Source of the DNA: CBDCFV01 sp965261795
GTDB taxonomy: Bacteria; Chloroflexota; Dehalococcoidia; Lucifugimonadales; UBA3495
DNA: 64,000 nt
Reading direction: 5' to 3'
NCBI GenBank assembly: GCA_965261795.1
Contig: OZ253476.1
Coordinates: 4,601,993 to 4,665,992 of the forward strand
The notes under the pieces are model-generated. The model saw nothing but the letters and a program-made list of their open reading frames with translations, had not been told where the DNA came from and made no database searches. Positions 27,804-36,056 of this stretch are shown piece after piece. The translations under genes and the position numbers were made by a program. The stretch's first letter is position 1; each line of letters starts with the position of its first letter.

Positions 27804-28051
27804 GCCAGACTTCGGTGGTGTAGCCTCGGCACAAGTTGCTTGAGGATTTGGCTTTGCTTGGCAGTGGGAGACACATCCGGTCTGTCAGGTGAGGGTTTCG
27901 AAGACCCCCTCTGCAAAACTGGTAAAATTGTAATAGACCGTGGGGCGTCACGCTGGCTCCTTGACAAAATATGTTGGAAAGGGAACAATCGCGGCGTGAT
28001 AACAGAGCCGCTCGGCTCTGGGCAGTTACCTTTTGGAAAGGTTACTAGGGT

Positions 28052-28666
28052 ATGACTACTGAAGATCTTCTCGGCAGTGCCATCGCTGTGGTCTATGATT
28101 CCCTGAGCACGCCGGGGAATTTTTCGGCTGAAACGTTGCGCGGTTTCTTGCGGCCGCCTCTGTCTGTAAATCCTTCTATGGATTCTTTCAGGGTGATGAG
28201 TCACCGGGACCAGGTTGAGGTTTTACAGTCCCCGTATAGGACAGAGGTTCGTGATCTTAGTTGGAACGTAGAAGAAGCTTCACAGAAGTTACCGGGTGTT
28301 CTTACGGGCGTTTTGGGATTGCTTGGCGATGTGAATCCTCGGTCCTACGAAATTATTTTTTTCTTTGAACAGGAAATGACCGATGGAGAGTCCCCTGGGG
28401 ATTGGCTTGGCCAGAGGTTCCTGCGGGATGAACTGCGAGGCGAATTGGGTACTGGGTTGTCTTGTGATCTGATGACGCTTTCTTACCGGGAAGGTTCCAA
28501 GAGCTATAGTATTGACGTGGAGGTTGTTGGGGAATCCAGGTTTATGTTCAGGGCCTACGTGAGTGAGCCCGTTGATGGCTTGCTTAGTAGCGATGAGCTT
28601 CGGGGTCATTTTGGACAAGAACGCCAGAACTTGATCAGTCAGTTGATAAAGATTGGTATCAAGTAA
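28052..28666 (+). CDS. Unknown 204-aa protein, first gene of a three-gene operon
   Basis: No family is recognised with confidence. The protein has alternating strands and helices: 'RSYEIIFFFEQEMT', 'LSCDLMTLSYREGSKSYSIDVEV', and a C-terminal helix 'ELRGHFGQERQNLISQLIKI'. The last part vaguely recalls TIGR04255-type proteins, which I regard as weak. The stop codon is one base before the ATG of the next gene. Codons end in T or G far more often (GGT, GTT, TTG) than in flanking trp genes, suggesting a different origin. Confidence 0.75.
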   Translation: MTTEDLLGSAIAVVYDSLSTPGNFSAETLRGFLRPPLSVNPSMDSFRVMSHRDQVEVLQSPYRTEVRDLSWNVEEASQKLPGVLTGVLGLLGDVNPRSYEIIFFFEQEMTDGESPGDWLGQRFLRDELRGELGTGLSCDLMTLSYREGSKSYSIDVEVVGESRFMFRAYVSEPVDGLLSSDELRGHFGQERQNLISQLIKIGIK

Positions 28667-28667
28667 A

Positions 28668-29894
28668 ATGACTTCACCGCCTGCGAAGACCAGGTTTCCA
28701 GCTACCGATCCTTTTGGCCGGAAGCGTTCGGGTGCCAATCCATTGGATCTCGGGTTGGCCTTTGGTGGGAACGTAGTTGCAGATGCTGTTCATGGCCCTG
28801 CTTCTTTCATTGGACGGGAACAGTTGCGTTCCAGCCTCAGGGACATGGTTGCATTTGGCAAAGTGAAAGTGCACTCGAAGTCTGATGAGATTCCCAGCGG
28901 GCCGTGGTCTAGGCAGGGTCTTGAAATTGTAAAGGATTTCGATTTTAGACTCGATCCCCGTCGGTTTTGTGGTGCCGAATCAATCAACTTGGGCAAGGCT
29001 ATGGGTGACCTGTTTCAAGGCGGGTCTGCTACTGAAGCTATGAAGCGAATTGGGGAATCCATGGCCTTGAGTGGCGGCGGTGTGTTGGCGTTGGGGAGCG
29101 GTGGCCGAGGTGTGGATCAGGAAGCTTTTGAAAGGTGGTGGGAGGCTGCCTGTGCGGCCTCGACTGATGATAACGTCTACTGGGTAAGTCCGGAATTCAA
29201 GTATTTGGCGGGCTGGTTGAATCGGTCGACATTCGACCGGGATGAGCGGCATTGGGCACCGTCCGGCGAGGTTGTTTTGGACGGTGTGGCCTGGGATGGT
29301 ACAAGAGTGGCTTGGGATGTGGAGGGCCAGCGCATAATGTTGGCTCCGAGGCCGAAGGGCAGGTTGCTGTGGGGTTTAATGGTTCGTACTGGAACAGTGG
29401 AGGGAAAGCTCCCAGTACAGGAGCAGCAAGGGCCAGTTCCCATCTTGTCAGAGATGCGGGTTCGTGGCCTTGGGGTTGTTTGTGACCGGTTGGAGTACCT
29501 TTATGAGCTTCAAGCTGATGATCCTGATGAGCCTCCGATCCTATTTGAGTCTTTGAAGTTGCTCAGTCGATTTCTGTTAGCCAATCCAAGGTTTGCGACG
29601 GACCGATTGGGAGTGGATTCCACGGGGTGTTTGACGGCCACGTGGATATTACGGCGGGAAGTGGATAAGGGGCCGGTTGAGGACGAGGACCTGGGTTCTG
29701 ATAGCCGTAGCTATTGGGGCAACGGTGATGGCATTCTGGTCATGGTGTTCCAGCCGACCGGTTCGGTGAGGTTTGCAGCCAATTCTGGTCCGCCGGTTGA
29801 TGGATTTGAACGGCTCCGATGTAATGGGATCCTTCCTGCTGAGTCGGTGTTGTCGGCAGTTTCCGAATTTATATGTTGGTGGACATCTGCGTGA
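28668..29894 (+). CDS. Unknown 408-aa protein, second gene of a three-gene operon
   Basis: Start ATG 28668 (MTSPPAKTRFPATDPFGRKR) one base after the preceding stop. The protein has a Pro/Arg-rich N-terminus, a Gly-rich middle ('SGGGVLALGSGGRGVDQEAF') and a large C-terminal alpha/beta part; no catalytic motif I know, no membrane segment, no signal peptide. Its TGA overlaps the GTG start of the third gene (GTGA). It shares the T/G-ending codon style of its neighbours. Function not assigned. Confidence 0.75.
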   Translation: MTSPPAKTRFPATDPFGRKRSGANPLDLGLAFGGNVVADAVHGPASFIGREQLRSSLRDMVAFGKVKVHSKSDEIPSGPWSRQGLEIVKDFDFRLDPRRFCGAESINLGKAMGDLFQGGSATEAMKRIGESMALSGGGVLALGSGGRGVDQEAFERWWEAACAASTDDNVYWVSPEFKYLAGWLNRSTFDRDERHWAPSGEVVLDGVAWDGTRVAWDVEGQRIMLAPRPKGRLLWGLMVRTGTVEGKLPVQEQQGPVPILSEMRVRGLGVVCDRLEYLYELQADDPDEPPILFESLKLLSRFLLANPRFATDRLGVDSTGCLTATWILRREVDKGPVEDEDLGSDSRSYWGNGDGILVMVFQPTGSVRFAANSGPPVDGFERLRCNGILPAESVLSAVSEFICWWTSA

Positions 29895-30334
29895 TTCAAC
29901 GCACTATTCCTGCATCGGACCATGTGGCGCGGTATTGCAAGCCAAGCTCAATTGTTGAACGGGCCCCAGCTATGGTTGATGAGGTATTGCCCACTGCCTT
30001 TGAGTTCAAGCAGGACTTGAACGGCTGGGAAGTATCGGTCAACTGGATGGAGTTGTTATCTCCCGATCATGCTTTGGCGATGCCTCAGATCCGTGCTGCT
30101 GTTGGTGCGAAGTTGACGCTTCGGCCTAAGGGAAGATTCGCCGTCTTGAACGCGGGGCGCATACGTGGAATGGACTTAGCTGATGGCGGTCATCTGGATG
30201 TTGTTCATCGGCGTGAAGATAATGACCCTTCCCATGCTGGAATATTTGGGCCAATGACGGATAGCTTGCAGGTGGTCGCTGACTTAGCGGCACTGGTTAG
30301 GAGCGAGGGAGTTCTGTACCCTGCGGTGGTTTAG
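29891..30334 (+). CDS. Conserved unknown protein, third gene of the operon
   Basis: I choose GTG 29891, which overlaps the previous stop as GTGA; an ATG at 29873 is also in frame. The protein (about 147 aa) begins 'VIQRTIPASDHVARYCKPSS' and continues 'FEFKQDLNGWEVSVNWMELL'. The 'SDHVARYC.P..' and 'SVNWLE' pattern recurs in scattered small bacterial hypothetical proteins. Such proteins turn up in variable genomic regions, but I know no activity. Tight coupling of the three genes suggests one complex or pathway. Confidence 0.72.
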   Translation: MIQRTIPASDHVARYCKPSSIVERAPAMVDEVLPTAFEFKQDLNGWEVSVNWMELLSPDHALAMPQIRAAVGAKLTLRPKGRFAVLNAGRIRGMDLADGGHLDVVHRREDNDPSHAGIFGPMTDSLQVVADLAALVRSEGVLYPAVV

Positions 30335-30468
30335 TACCGGGCATTCCGCAACCGAGGGTTGAGTTTGTGGGAGATGTGACGAACATGCAACCCGTCTTTA
30401 AGCCACAGTTGCGATGTTTCACATATCCGTTTTCCCCTGTTTCTTATACCCAATGTCCAGCTTGGGTT

Positions 30469-30795
30469 TCAGCCCTCTGGTGAAATTATCCAGTCGCCCG
30501 ACGGGGTTTCGGAGACCTTCATGCCTCGGTTCGGCGCCAAGTTCTTCAGCGACTCCAGCGAAGGCGCCTCGTGGTATACCAGCCTGACATCATTGCCCAT
30601 TTCGGCCATCAGTTCCCGCAATATCAGGAGAGTCCCATCGAAGAATGAAACGCCGATTCTCCGGACCCCCGATGTGTCCAGCGTGATTGCCCCGTTTTCC
30701 AACGCTGCCCGCATGGCTGGTTCGATTGCTCGCGCTGCCGGGCGAGTCCCCAACATGTGGGATCCTGTTTCTCTCAGCAGGTTGATCGTAGCCAT
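30469..30795 (-). CDS. STAS-like protein (DUF4325-type)
   Basis: The 108-aa protein 'MATINLLRETGSHMLGTRPA' then 'ITLDTSGVRRIGVSFFDGTL' resembles the DUF4325 STAS-like domain, in which a strand-loop 'hxhDFxGVxxhxxSFxDE' is typical. STAS-type domains act as phosphorylation-controlled switches or partners of ATPase regulators. No partner is adjacent; the low-GC operon converges on it. The 267 bases between its start and ATG 31102 hold no further gene that I can support. Confidence 0.6.
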   Translation of the reverse strand: MATINLLRETGSHMLGTRPAARAIEPAMRAALENGAITLDTSGVRRIGVSFFDGTLLILRELMAEMGNDVRLVYHEAPSLESLKNLAPNRGMKVSETPSGDWIISPEG

Positions 30796-31101
30796 AATGT
30801 CACCCGTTTATCACCAAGAATCCCGCGCCCGAGACTATCGCCAACTCGCCTCGATAAGCTCTTGCTCTCTCTGTCACATGATACAGGCCTACCTCTCGTC
30901 GTTCCATCGTACCGATGACACCTATCCATAGCGTCACTCAACCTTTGGGAACGAACTTCCCAAACGGCGCGGCTTCTCCCAATAACGGTTCCTGACTCCA
31001 GCACACATCCCCTGGCACCTCGCCTCCCCCCTTCGCCTCCCTCCTACATGTTGTATAATGGCCCACGGTCAGCTTCATTCATCCTCTCAGGAGTTCGTCC
31101 C

Positions 31102-31899
31102 ATGGACCTTGGACTTCAAGACAAAGTAGCAATAATCACCGGCGGGAGTGACGGCATCGGCAAGGCCGCAGCCCTCAGCATGTCCAAAGAGGGCGCTAAC
31201 GTCGTAATCGTCGCCCGCGGGCAGGAAATGCTCGACCAAGCCGCCGAGGAAATCCGGGCCGCCACCGAGGGCGCCGTCGTGCCCATCTCCGCTGACGTAA
31301 CCGGCCCCGACACTGCCGAGCGGGTAGTGCAGACCACCCTTGACCGGTTTGGCCGGCTGGACATTCTGGTCAACAACGCCGGCACCTCCATGGCCAAGGG
31401 GTTCGAGCAGGTGAGTCAAGAGGACTGGGAGTTCGACTTCGAGTTGAAGGTCTGGGGCGCGGTGCGGCTCATCCAACAGTCCATCCCTGAAATGCGCAAG
31501 GTCGGCGGTGGCCGCATCATCAACGTGACCAACTTGGGAGGCCGCACTCCCGGCGCAAACTCCATGCCTACCTCCATCTCGCGGGCTGCCGGAATAGCCA
31601 TCACCAAGGGCCTCTCCAAGGACCTGGCCCAAGACAACATCCTGGTGTCCACCGTATGTATCGGCCTGATCAAGAGCGGCCAGCACCGCAACAGGTACGA
31701 GGCCCGGTTGCAGACCGAGCCTGGCTTGGCGGAGGACGCATTCTACGACCAGTTGGCCAAAGGCAGGTCGGTCCCTATCGGGCGGGTTGGCGAACCTGAA
31801 GAAGCCGGCGACGTAATCGCCTTCCTGGCCTCCGACAGGGCCAGTTATCTGACTGGCATCGCGGTCAACATCGACGGCGGCGTCTCGGCGGTAGTTTAG
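31102..31899 (+). CDS. Short-chain dehydrogenase/reductase with altered active site
   Basis: ATG 31102 (MDLGLQDKVAIITGGSDGIG) follows CAGGAG, giving 265 aa. Classical SDR features are present: TGGSDGIG cofactor loop, 'DILVNNAG', 'GGRIINVTNLGG' and the C-terminal 'IAFLASDRASYLTGIAVNID' plus 'GG'. However, where YxxxK is expected the sequence is 'NSMPTSISRAAGIAITKGLS', so Tyr and Lys are replaced by Thr and Arg. A subgroup of SDRs shares this change; catalysis is therefore uncertain. Confidence 0.88.
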   Translation: MDLGLQDKVAIITGGSDGIGKAAALSMSKEGANVVIVARGQEMLDQAAEEIRAATEGAVVPISADVTGPDTAERVVQTTLDRFGRLDILVNNAGTSMAKGFEQVSQEDWEFDFELKVWGAVRLIQQSIPEMRKVGGGRIINVTNLGGRTPGANSMPTSISRAAGIAITKGLSKDLAQDNILVSTVCIGLIKSGQHRNRYEARLQTEPGLAEDAFYDQLAKGRSVPIGRVGEPEEAGDVIAFLASDRASYLTGIAVNIDGGVSAVV

Positions 31900-32028
31900 C
31901 GGATCACTCTTGCCTCAGCGTCGCTAAATCCGCCAAGTCAATGAGATTTGTGCTGATCATGGTTTGAGTGAAATCATTGTATCCCCTTCCTATGAAGCCT
32001 TGGAATAAACCGTTGAAGGAGACGTGAC

Positions 32029-32490
32029 ATGCATCAACGGACTATTACCGCCGACGGCGTAAATGGCCAGGTGGAGATAATCGGAGATAAGTTAAAGATA
32101 TCTCGTAAAGGGGTTTTGGCCTTTTTGAGCCAAGGCATGAAGGGCGATAAGGAAATCCTCATCTCACAAATTTCTTCGGTTCAATTCAAGAAAGCTGGAC
32201 GATTGACCAATGGGTACATTCAATTTGCATTCGTCGGCGGGCAAGAATCTAAGGGCGGGCTATTTGACTCTACCAGAGATGAAAACTCTGTGATGTTCAA
32301 TAATAAGCAGCAACCAGTATTCGAAGAATTGAAAGACCACCTAGATGCGGTTCGGAACTCTATTACTCGTGGGGCTCCAGCCCAATTATCCGAACTTGAT
32401 GAGTTAGAGAAACTGGCATCTCTAAGGGATCGCGGAATTCTCAACGACGAGGAATTCGAAGCGAAGAAAAAACAGATTCTTGGACTATGA
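32029..32490 (+). CDS. DUF4429-like protein with C-terminal SHOCT domain
   Basis: The 153-aa protein has an N-terminal PH-like segment ('GQVEIIGDKLKISRKGVLAF' and 'EILISQISSVQFKKAGRLTN'), and the last 30 residues are a SHOCT motif: 'LEKLASLRDRGILNDEEFEA' then KKKQILGL. SHOCT tails are common in small proteins with oligomerising or membrane-associated roles. ATG 32029 follows GAAGGAGACGTGAC, a strong ribosome site. Function unknown. Confidence 0.85.
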   Translation: MHQRTITADGVNGQVEIIGDKLKISRKGVLAFLSQGMKGDKEILISQISSVQFKKAGRLTNGYIQFAFVGGQESKGGLFDSTRDENSVMFNNKQQPVFEELKDHLDAVRNSITRGAPAQLSELDELEKLASLRDRGILNDEEFEAKKKQILGL

Positions 32491-32559
32491 GTGTAAGGGT
32501 TACCGCTACGGTGGAGCATTCCTGGAATCTAAAGTCACTGATGGTGGAGGAGTAACGTA

Positions 32560-33747
32560 TTGACTGAGCCGTACATGAGGGAACTGATGCCATCTTCCAG
32601 GATTCTTCTGGGGCCCGGCCCAAGCAGCGTACATCCCCGAGTCCTTCAGGCAATGACGCTCCCCGTTGTTGGACACTTGGACCCCGACTTCTTCCAAGTG
32701 ATGGACGATGTCGCGGAGATGCTGCGGGAAGTGTACCACACCTCCAACGCCATGACGCTGCCTCTTTCCGCCACCGGCACCGGCGGCATGGAAGCGGCCT
32801 GCGCCAACATCCTGGAGCGCGGCGACACCATGATCGTTTGCCGCAACGGCTACTTCGGCGCACGTCTGGCCGACATCGCCGAGCGGTGCGGGGCCGAGAC
32901 CCACATCGTGGACGCTCAGTGGGGGAAACCCGTGGCATTGGAAGACCTTGCCGCCGAGCTTGAGAAACACTCAGGAGTCAAGGCCGTGGGCGTGGTCCAC
33001 GGCGAGACATCCACCGGTGTGCTGACTCCCCTGCAGGACATCGTCGACCTCGCCCACCGGCACGGCGCGTTGGTGATTGTGGACGCGGTGACCTCTCTCG
33101 GCGGCCACGACATACGGCTGGACGACTGGGACATTGACGTGTCCTACAGCGCCTCCCAGAAGTGCTTGGGCGCCCCTCCGGGCTTGGCCCCCGTCAGCTT
33201 CGGCCCCCGGGCCATGGAGGTGGTCAACAACCGCCGCTCCAAGGTGCAGAGCTTCTACTTCAGCATCAAGGACTTGGAAAGCTACTGGTCTCAGGCCAGG
33301 GCCTACCACCACACATCCCCCATATCGATGACCTACGCCTTCCGTGAAGCCCTTCGGATGCTCATGGAGGAGGGGCTGGAGGCCAGGTTCGAACGCCACG
33401 CCCGCGTCGCCTCCGCTTTGCGGGCCGGACTGCAAGCCATCGGCGTCGGCTTACTGGCTGACCAGGACCACCGGCTCAACCCCCTGACCACCGCCGTAAT
33501 CCCCGACGGCATCGACGACGCCGCCGTCCGGGCCGCCCTGCTCCGTGACTACAACATCGAGGTCGGCGGAGGGCTGGGAGAACTCCGCGGAAGGGTGTGG
33601 CGCATCGGTCTGATGGGCGACTCAGCCCGCGAGACCAACGTCTTCGCGCTGCTCTCTGCCCTGGAGCGAATATTCACGACCCAAGGCTACGAAGTAGCCC
33701 AAGGGGCCAGCTTGGCAGCCGCCCAGCAGGCCTTGGCCAACGACTAA
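32560..33747 (+). CDS. Class V PLP aminotransferase (alanine-glyoxylate/serine type)
   Basis: The 395-aa protein matches alanine-glyoxylate or serine-pyruvate aminotransferases: 'LLGPGPSSVHPRVLQAM' at the N-terminus, 'SATGTGGMEAACANIL', 'VVHGETSTGVL', 'VDAVTSLGGHDIRLDDWDID' and the PLP Lys in 'SYSASQKCLGAPPGL'. It could work together with the glycolate oxidase encoded a few kilobases away, since that enzyme makes glyoxylate; this is inference. The frame opens with TTG 32560; ATG 32575 and ATG 32587 are alternatives. Confidence 0.9.
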   Translation: MTEPYMRELMPSSRILLGPGPSSVHPRVLQAMTLPVVGHLDPDFFQVMDDVAEMLREVYHTSNAMTLPLSATGTGGMEAACANILERGDTMIVCRNGYFGARLADIAERCGAETHIVDAQWGKPVALEDLAAELEKHSGVKAVGVVHGETSTGVLTPLQDIVDLAHRHGALVIVDAVTSLGGHDIRLDDWDIDVSYSASQKCLGAPPGLAPVSFGPRAMEVVNNRRSKVQSFYFSIKDLESYWSQARAYHHTSPISMTYAFREALRMLMEEGLEARFERHARVASALRAGLQAIGVGLLADQDHRLNPLTTAVIPDGIDDAAVRAALLRDYNIEVGGGLGELRGRVWRIGLMGDSARETNVFALLSALERIFTTQGYEVAQGASLAAAQQALAND

Positions 33748-33888
33748 ACTAAAGACAAAGCGGGATGTGTACTTTCCGGATGGATTACACCGTTTCGGCC
33801 CCTATTCAAGAGGTTGGGGGATCTTGACTGGAGTATCCCATCTGGTGCTTCGTCACTGCAGAAATGTAGATTCCGCTGTGGCTTGAGT

Positions 33889-34245
33889 TTAGATTGTTGG
33901 TGACCGTGAGATCCGGACTCGGTTGCCCCGTACTGTTATGATGGCCCTTTCTTCCAAGGCTTGGCCGTAGTGGGTGATTACCTCCTCGACCAATGCTATT
34001 CGCTGGGCCATGCGGACGTCCGGCAGGCGTATCAGACCACTATGGGGAATCCCGTGCAGGTAGATGAGTTCTCCGAAATCCTTGTCTGTCGTGACCAGTA
34101 CTCTGTTTTCCAATTCGGCCCGTTCCAACAGGGCTCTGTCTCCAGGATCCGGCCCCAGGGTCCGGATGTCGACAACGTCGTGCCCGTTGTTACGAAGCCA
34201 CTCCGCCAACCGGCGCCCTGCGCACCGGTCTACGATGAATCTCAA
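33889..34245 (-). CDS. DUF5615 PIN-like toxin
   Basis: The 118-aa protein begins 'MRFIVDRCAGRRLAEWLRNN' and has 'RVLVTTDKDFGELIYLHG', the DUF5615 (PIN-like, Mut7-C-like) pattern with Asp residues at both positions. It overlaps the upstream DUF433 gene by four bases (ATGA). DUF433-DUF5615 pairs are a recognised toxin-antitoxin-like arrangement. Length is normal. Confidence 0.87.
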   Translation of the reverse strand: MRFIVDRCAGRRLAEWLRNNGHDVVDIRTLGPDPGDRALLERAELENRVLVTTDKDFGELIYLHGIPHSGLIRLPDVRMAQRIALVEEVITHYGQALEERAIITVRGNRVRISRSPTI

Positions 34246-34493
34246 GGTTCTAAAACTGAGACTGGGGCCAACGTGTCCCCGGATATGACCGTGTGGGCAT
34301 AGGCGATACAGGCACGGATGTCCTCTGGCTCAAGCTCCGGGAAGTCGTCCAGAAGTTCCTCCTGAGTGGCTCCTTGACTCATCAGACCCAGGATCAATTC
34401 AACGGAGATCCGCATGTTCCGGATGATGGGTTTCCCGCCAAATACGTCAGGGCGGGCTGTTATGCGCTTCAGGAGTGAATTGTTGTCGGGCAT
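34242..34493 (-). CDS. DUF433 antitoxin-like protein
   Basis: The start is ATG 34493 (MPDNNSLLKRITARPDVFGG), preceded by AAAGGAG; the longer frame to 34508 is less likely. The 83-aa protein has the DUF433 pattern: 'RPDVFGGKPIIRNMRISVEL', 'MSQGATQEELLDDFPELEPED' and 'ACIAYA', a helix-turn-helix. It is the proposed DNA-binding antitoxin of the DUF5615 protein. Confidence 0.88.
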   Translation of the reverse strand: MPDNNSLLKRITARPDVFGGKPIIRNMRISVELILGLMSQGATQEELLDDFPELEPEDIRACIAYAHTVISGDTLAPVSVLEP

Positions 34494-34703
34494 GATCTCC
34501 TTTCCCAATATGTGCTCACGTCGTACTGTCGGAAGCGCTCGTCATGTGAAACCAATAGCGTTGACCCCGTGGCTTTGGCCGAGGATGGCGAACTAGTTGA
34601 GGGAGACCTGCTCCCCGGCTTCTCTACTCCCGTTTGGAGGCTGTTTCGCCAACAGAAATAGTGGAAAGTGAGTAGTTGCCGTTGGTCGGCTGCTCTCCAT
34701 TAT

Positions 34704-36056
34704 TTACTCGGCCCGGTAAGCCTCGTCCAGAAGGTCCACCACATGGACGACCCTGCCGGGCTTGCCAAGCTCCCTCAGCCCCTGCTCCAATTGCATCATG
34801 CAGCCGGGATTCGCCGTAACTACCTGCTCCGCTTCCGTATCGGCAATGTTGCCCATCTTGGTGGCCAGGATTTTGGACGACAATTCTCTTTGCAACATGG
34901 AATAAGTCCCCGCGCCCCCGCAGCACCTCGACGCCTGCTCCATCTCCACCAACTCAACACCTGGAATGGCGTTCAAAATAACCCTGGGCGCCGCCGTAAT
35001 CCGCTGGGCGTGGGCCAAATGGCACGGGTCCTGGTAGGTAATCCTGCGCCGCACGGACGCCTTGGGTGGGTCGAAAGGCAACGACACTAGCAATTCAGTG
35101 ATGTCCTTGGTCAACCCGCCGAACCGTCGCGCTTGTTCGGCGTACTTCGGATCGTCCTTCAGCAGATCGTCGTACTCCTTCATGGCCGAGCCACATCCGG
35201 CCGACGCCGTAACTAGGACGTCCACTCCCGCCGCTAAGAAAACGTCGATGTTCCGGCGAGCCATGCTCCGCGCGTACTCCAGGTCCCCGCTGTGCACGTT
35301 GAGCGCGCCGCAGCAACCTTGGCCTTCGGGGACCACCACGTCGCACCCGTTGCGGGTGAGCACTCGCACCGCCGCCCGCATCGTGTCACCCTGCATCAAC
35401 GGCATCACGCACCCCGACAGAAGCCCCACTGTCAGCTTTCTGTCCGATACCGCCTTGTACGTCCGCCCATCGGCTTTGAAGAATGGCCCGCTGAACGCCG
35501 GCAGTTGCGCTTCCAGCTTATCTACCCTGCCGGGCAGCACCCGGAGAACGCTGCTCCGCCGCACCAGCGTCTGCAACCCGACCTTCTGATAAACCCGCGC
35601 AAGCTGCGCCCCCAAACGCAACCGCCCCGGATGCGGCAGCGCCCCTCGCAGGAACAACCTGCTGACCCAACGCTGCTTGGCCGGCCTCTGGTCCTGCGCC
35701 GCGACTTGGGCCCTGGTGTTGGCCATAATCCGTCCGTAGGGCACCCCCGACGGGCAGACTGCTTCACAGGCGCGGCACTGGAGGCACATGTCCCAGTGCG
35801 ACACCACCCGGGGATTGATGGCCAGCCGGCCCTCGTTGACCGCCTTCATCAGGGCAATGCGACCCCGTGGCGACTCCGCTTCCAGCGACAGCTCGCCGTA
35901 GGTGGGACAGGCGCTGATGCACAACCCGCAATGGACGCAACGGTACATGTCGGCTTCTGCCGGAGCGTCGACTCCGATGAAGCCGCTCACCGGCGTCACG
36001 CTCCCCGCGTGCAGGTGCGCGTCCGCTTGGCCTGAAGTCGTGCCGCCCGCCATCAT
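34704..36056 (-). CDS. glcF: Glycolate oxidase iron-sulfur subunit
   Basis: The 450-aa protein has two ferredoxin-type clusters near its N-terminus, 'CVHCGLCISACPTY' and 'CLQCRACEAVCPSG', then two CCG domains including 'GQGCCGALNVHSG' and 'SRCCGGAGTYSMLQ'. GlcF passes electrons from the flavin subunits GlcD and GlcE to the membrane quinone pool. ATGA overlap with glcE (36053-36056) shows translational coupling. Confidence 0.92.
   Translation of the reverse strand: MMAGGTTSGQADAHLHAGSVTPVSGFIGVDAPAEADMYRCVHCGLCISACPTYGELSLEAESPRGRIALMKAVNEGRLAINPRVVSHWDMCLQCRACEAVCPSGVPYGRIMANTRAQVAAQDQRPAKQRWVSRLFLRGALPHPGRLRLGAQLARVYQKVGLQTLVRRSSVLRVLPGRVDKLEAQLPAFSGPFFKADGRTYKAVSDRKLTVGLLSGCVMPLMQGDTMRAAVRVLTRNGCDVVVPEGQGCCGALNVHSGDLEYARSMARRNIDVFLAAGVDVLVTASAGCGSAMKEYDDLLKDDPKYAEQARRFGGLTKDITELLVSLPFDPPKASVRRRITYQDPCHLAHAQRITAAPRVILNAIPGVELVEMEQASRCCGGAGTYSMLQRELSSKILATKMGNIADTEAEQVVTANPGCMMQLEQGLRELGKPGRVVHVVDLLDEAYRAE

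Noticed and set aside
30774..31004. 76-aa minus-strand frame upstream of the STAS-like gene
   Set aside because: Arg/Ser-rich with no family pattern and it overlaps the likely promoter region.
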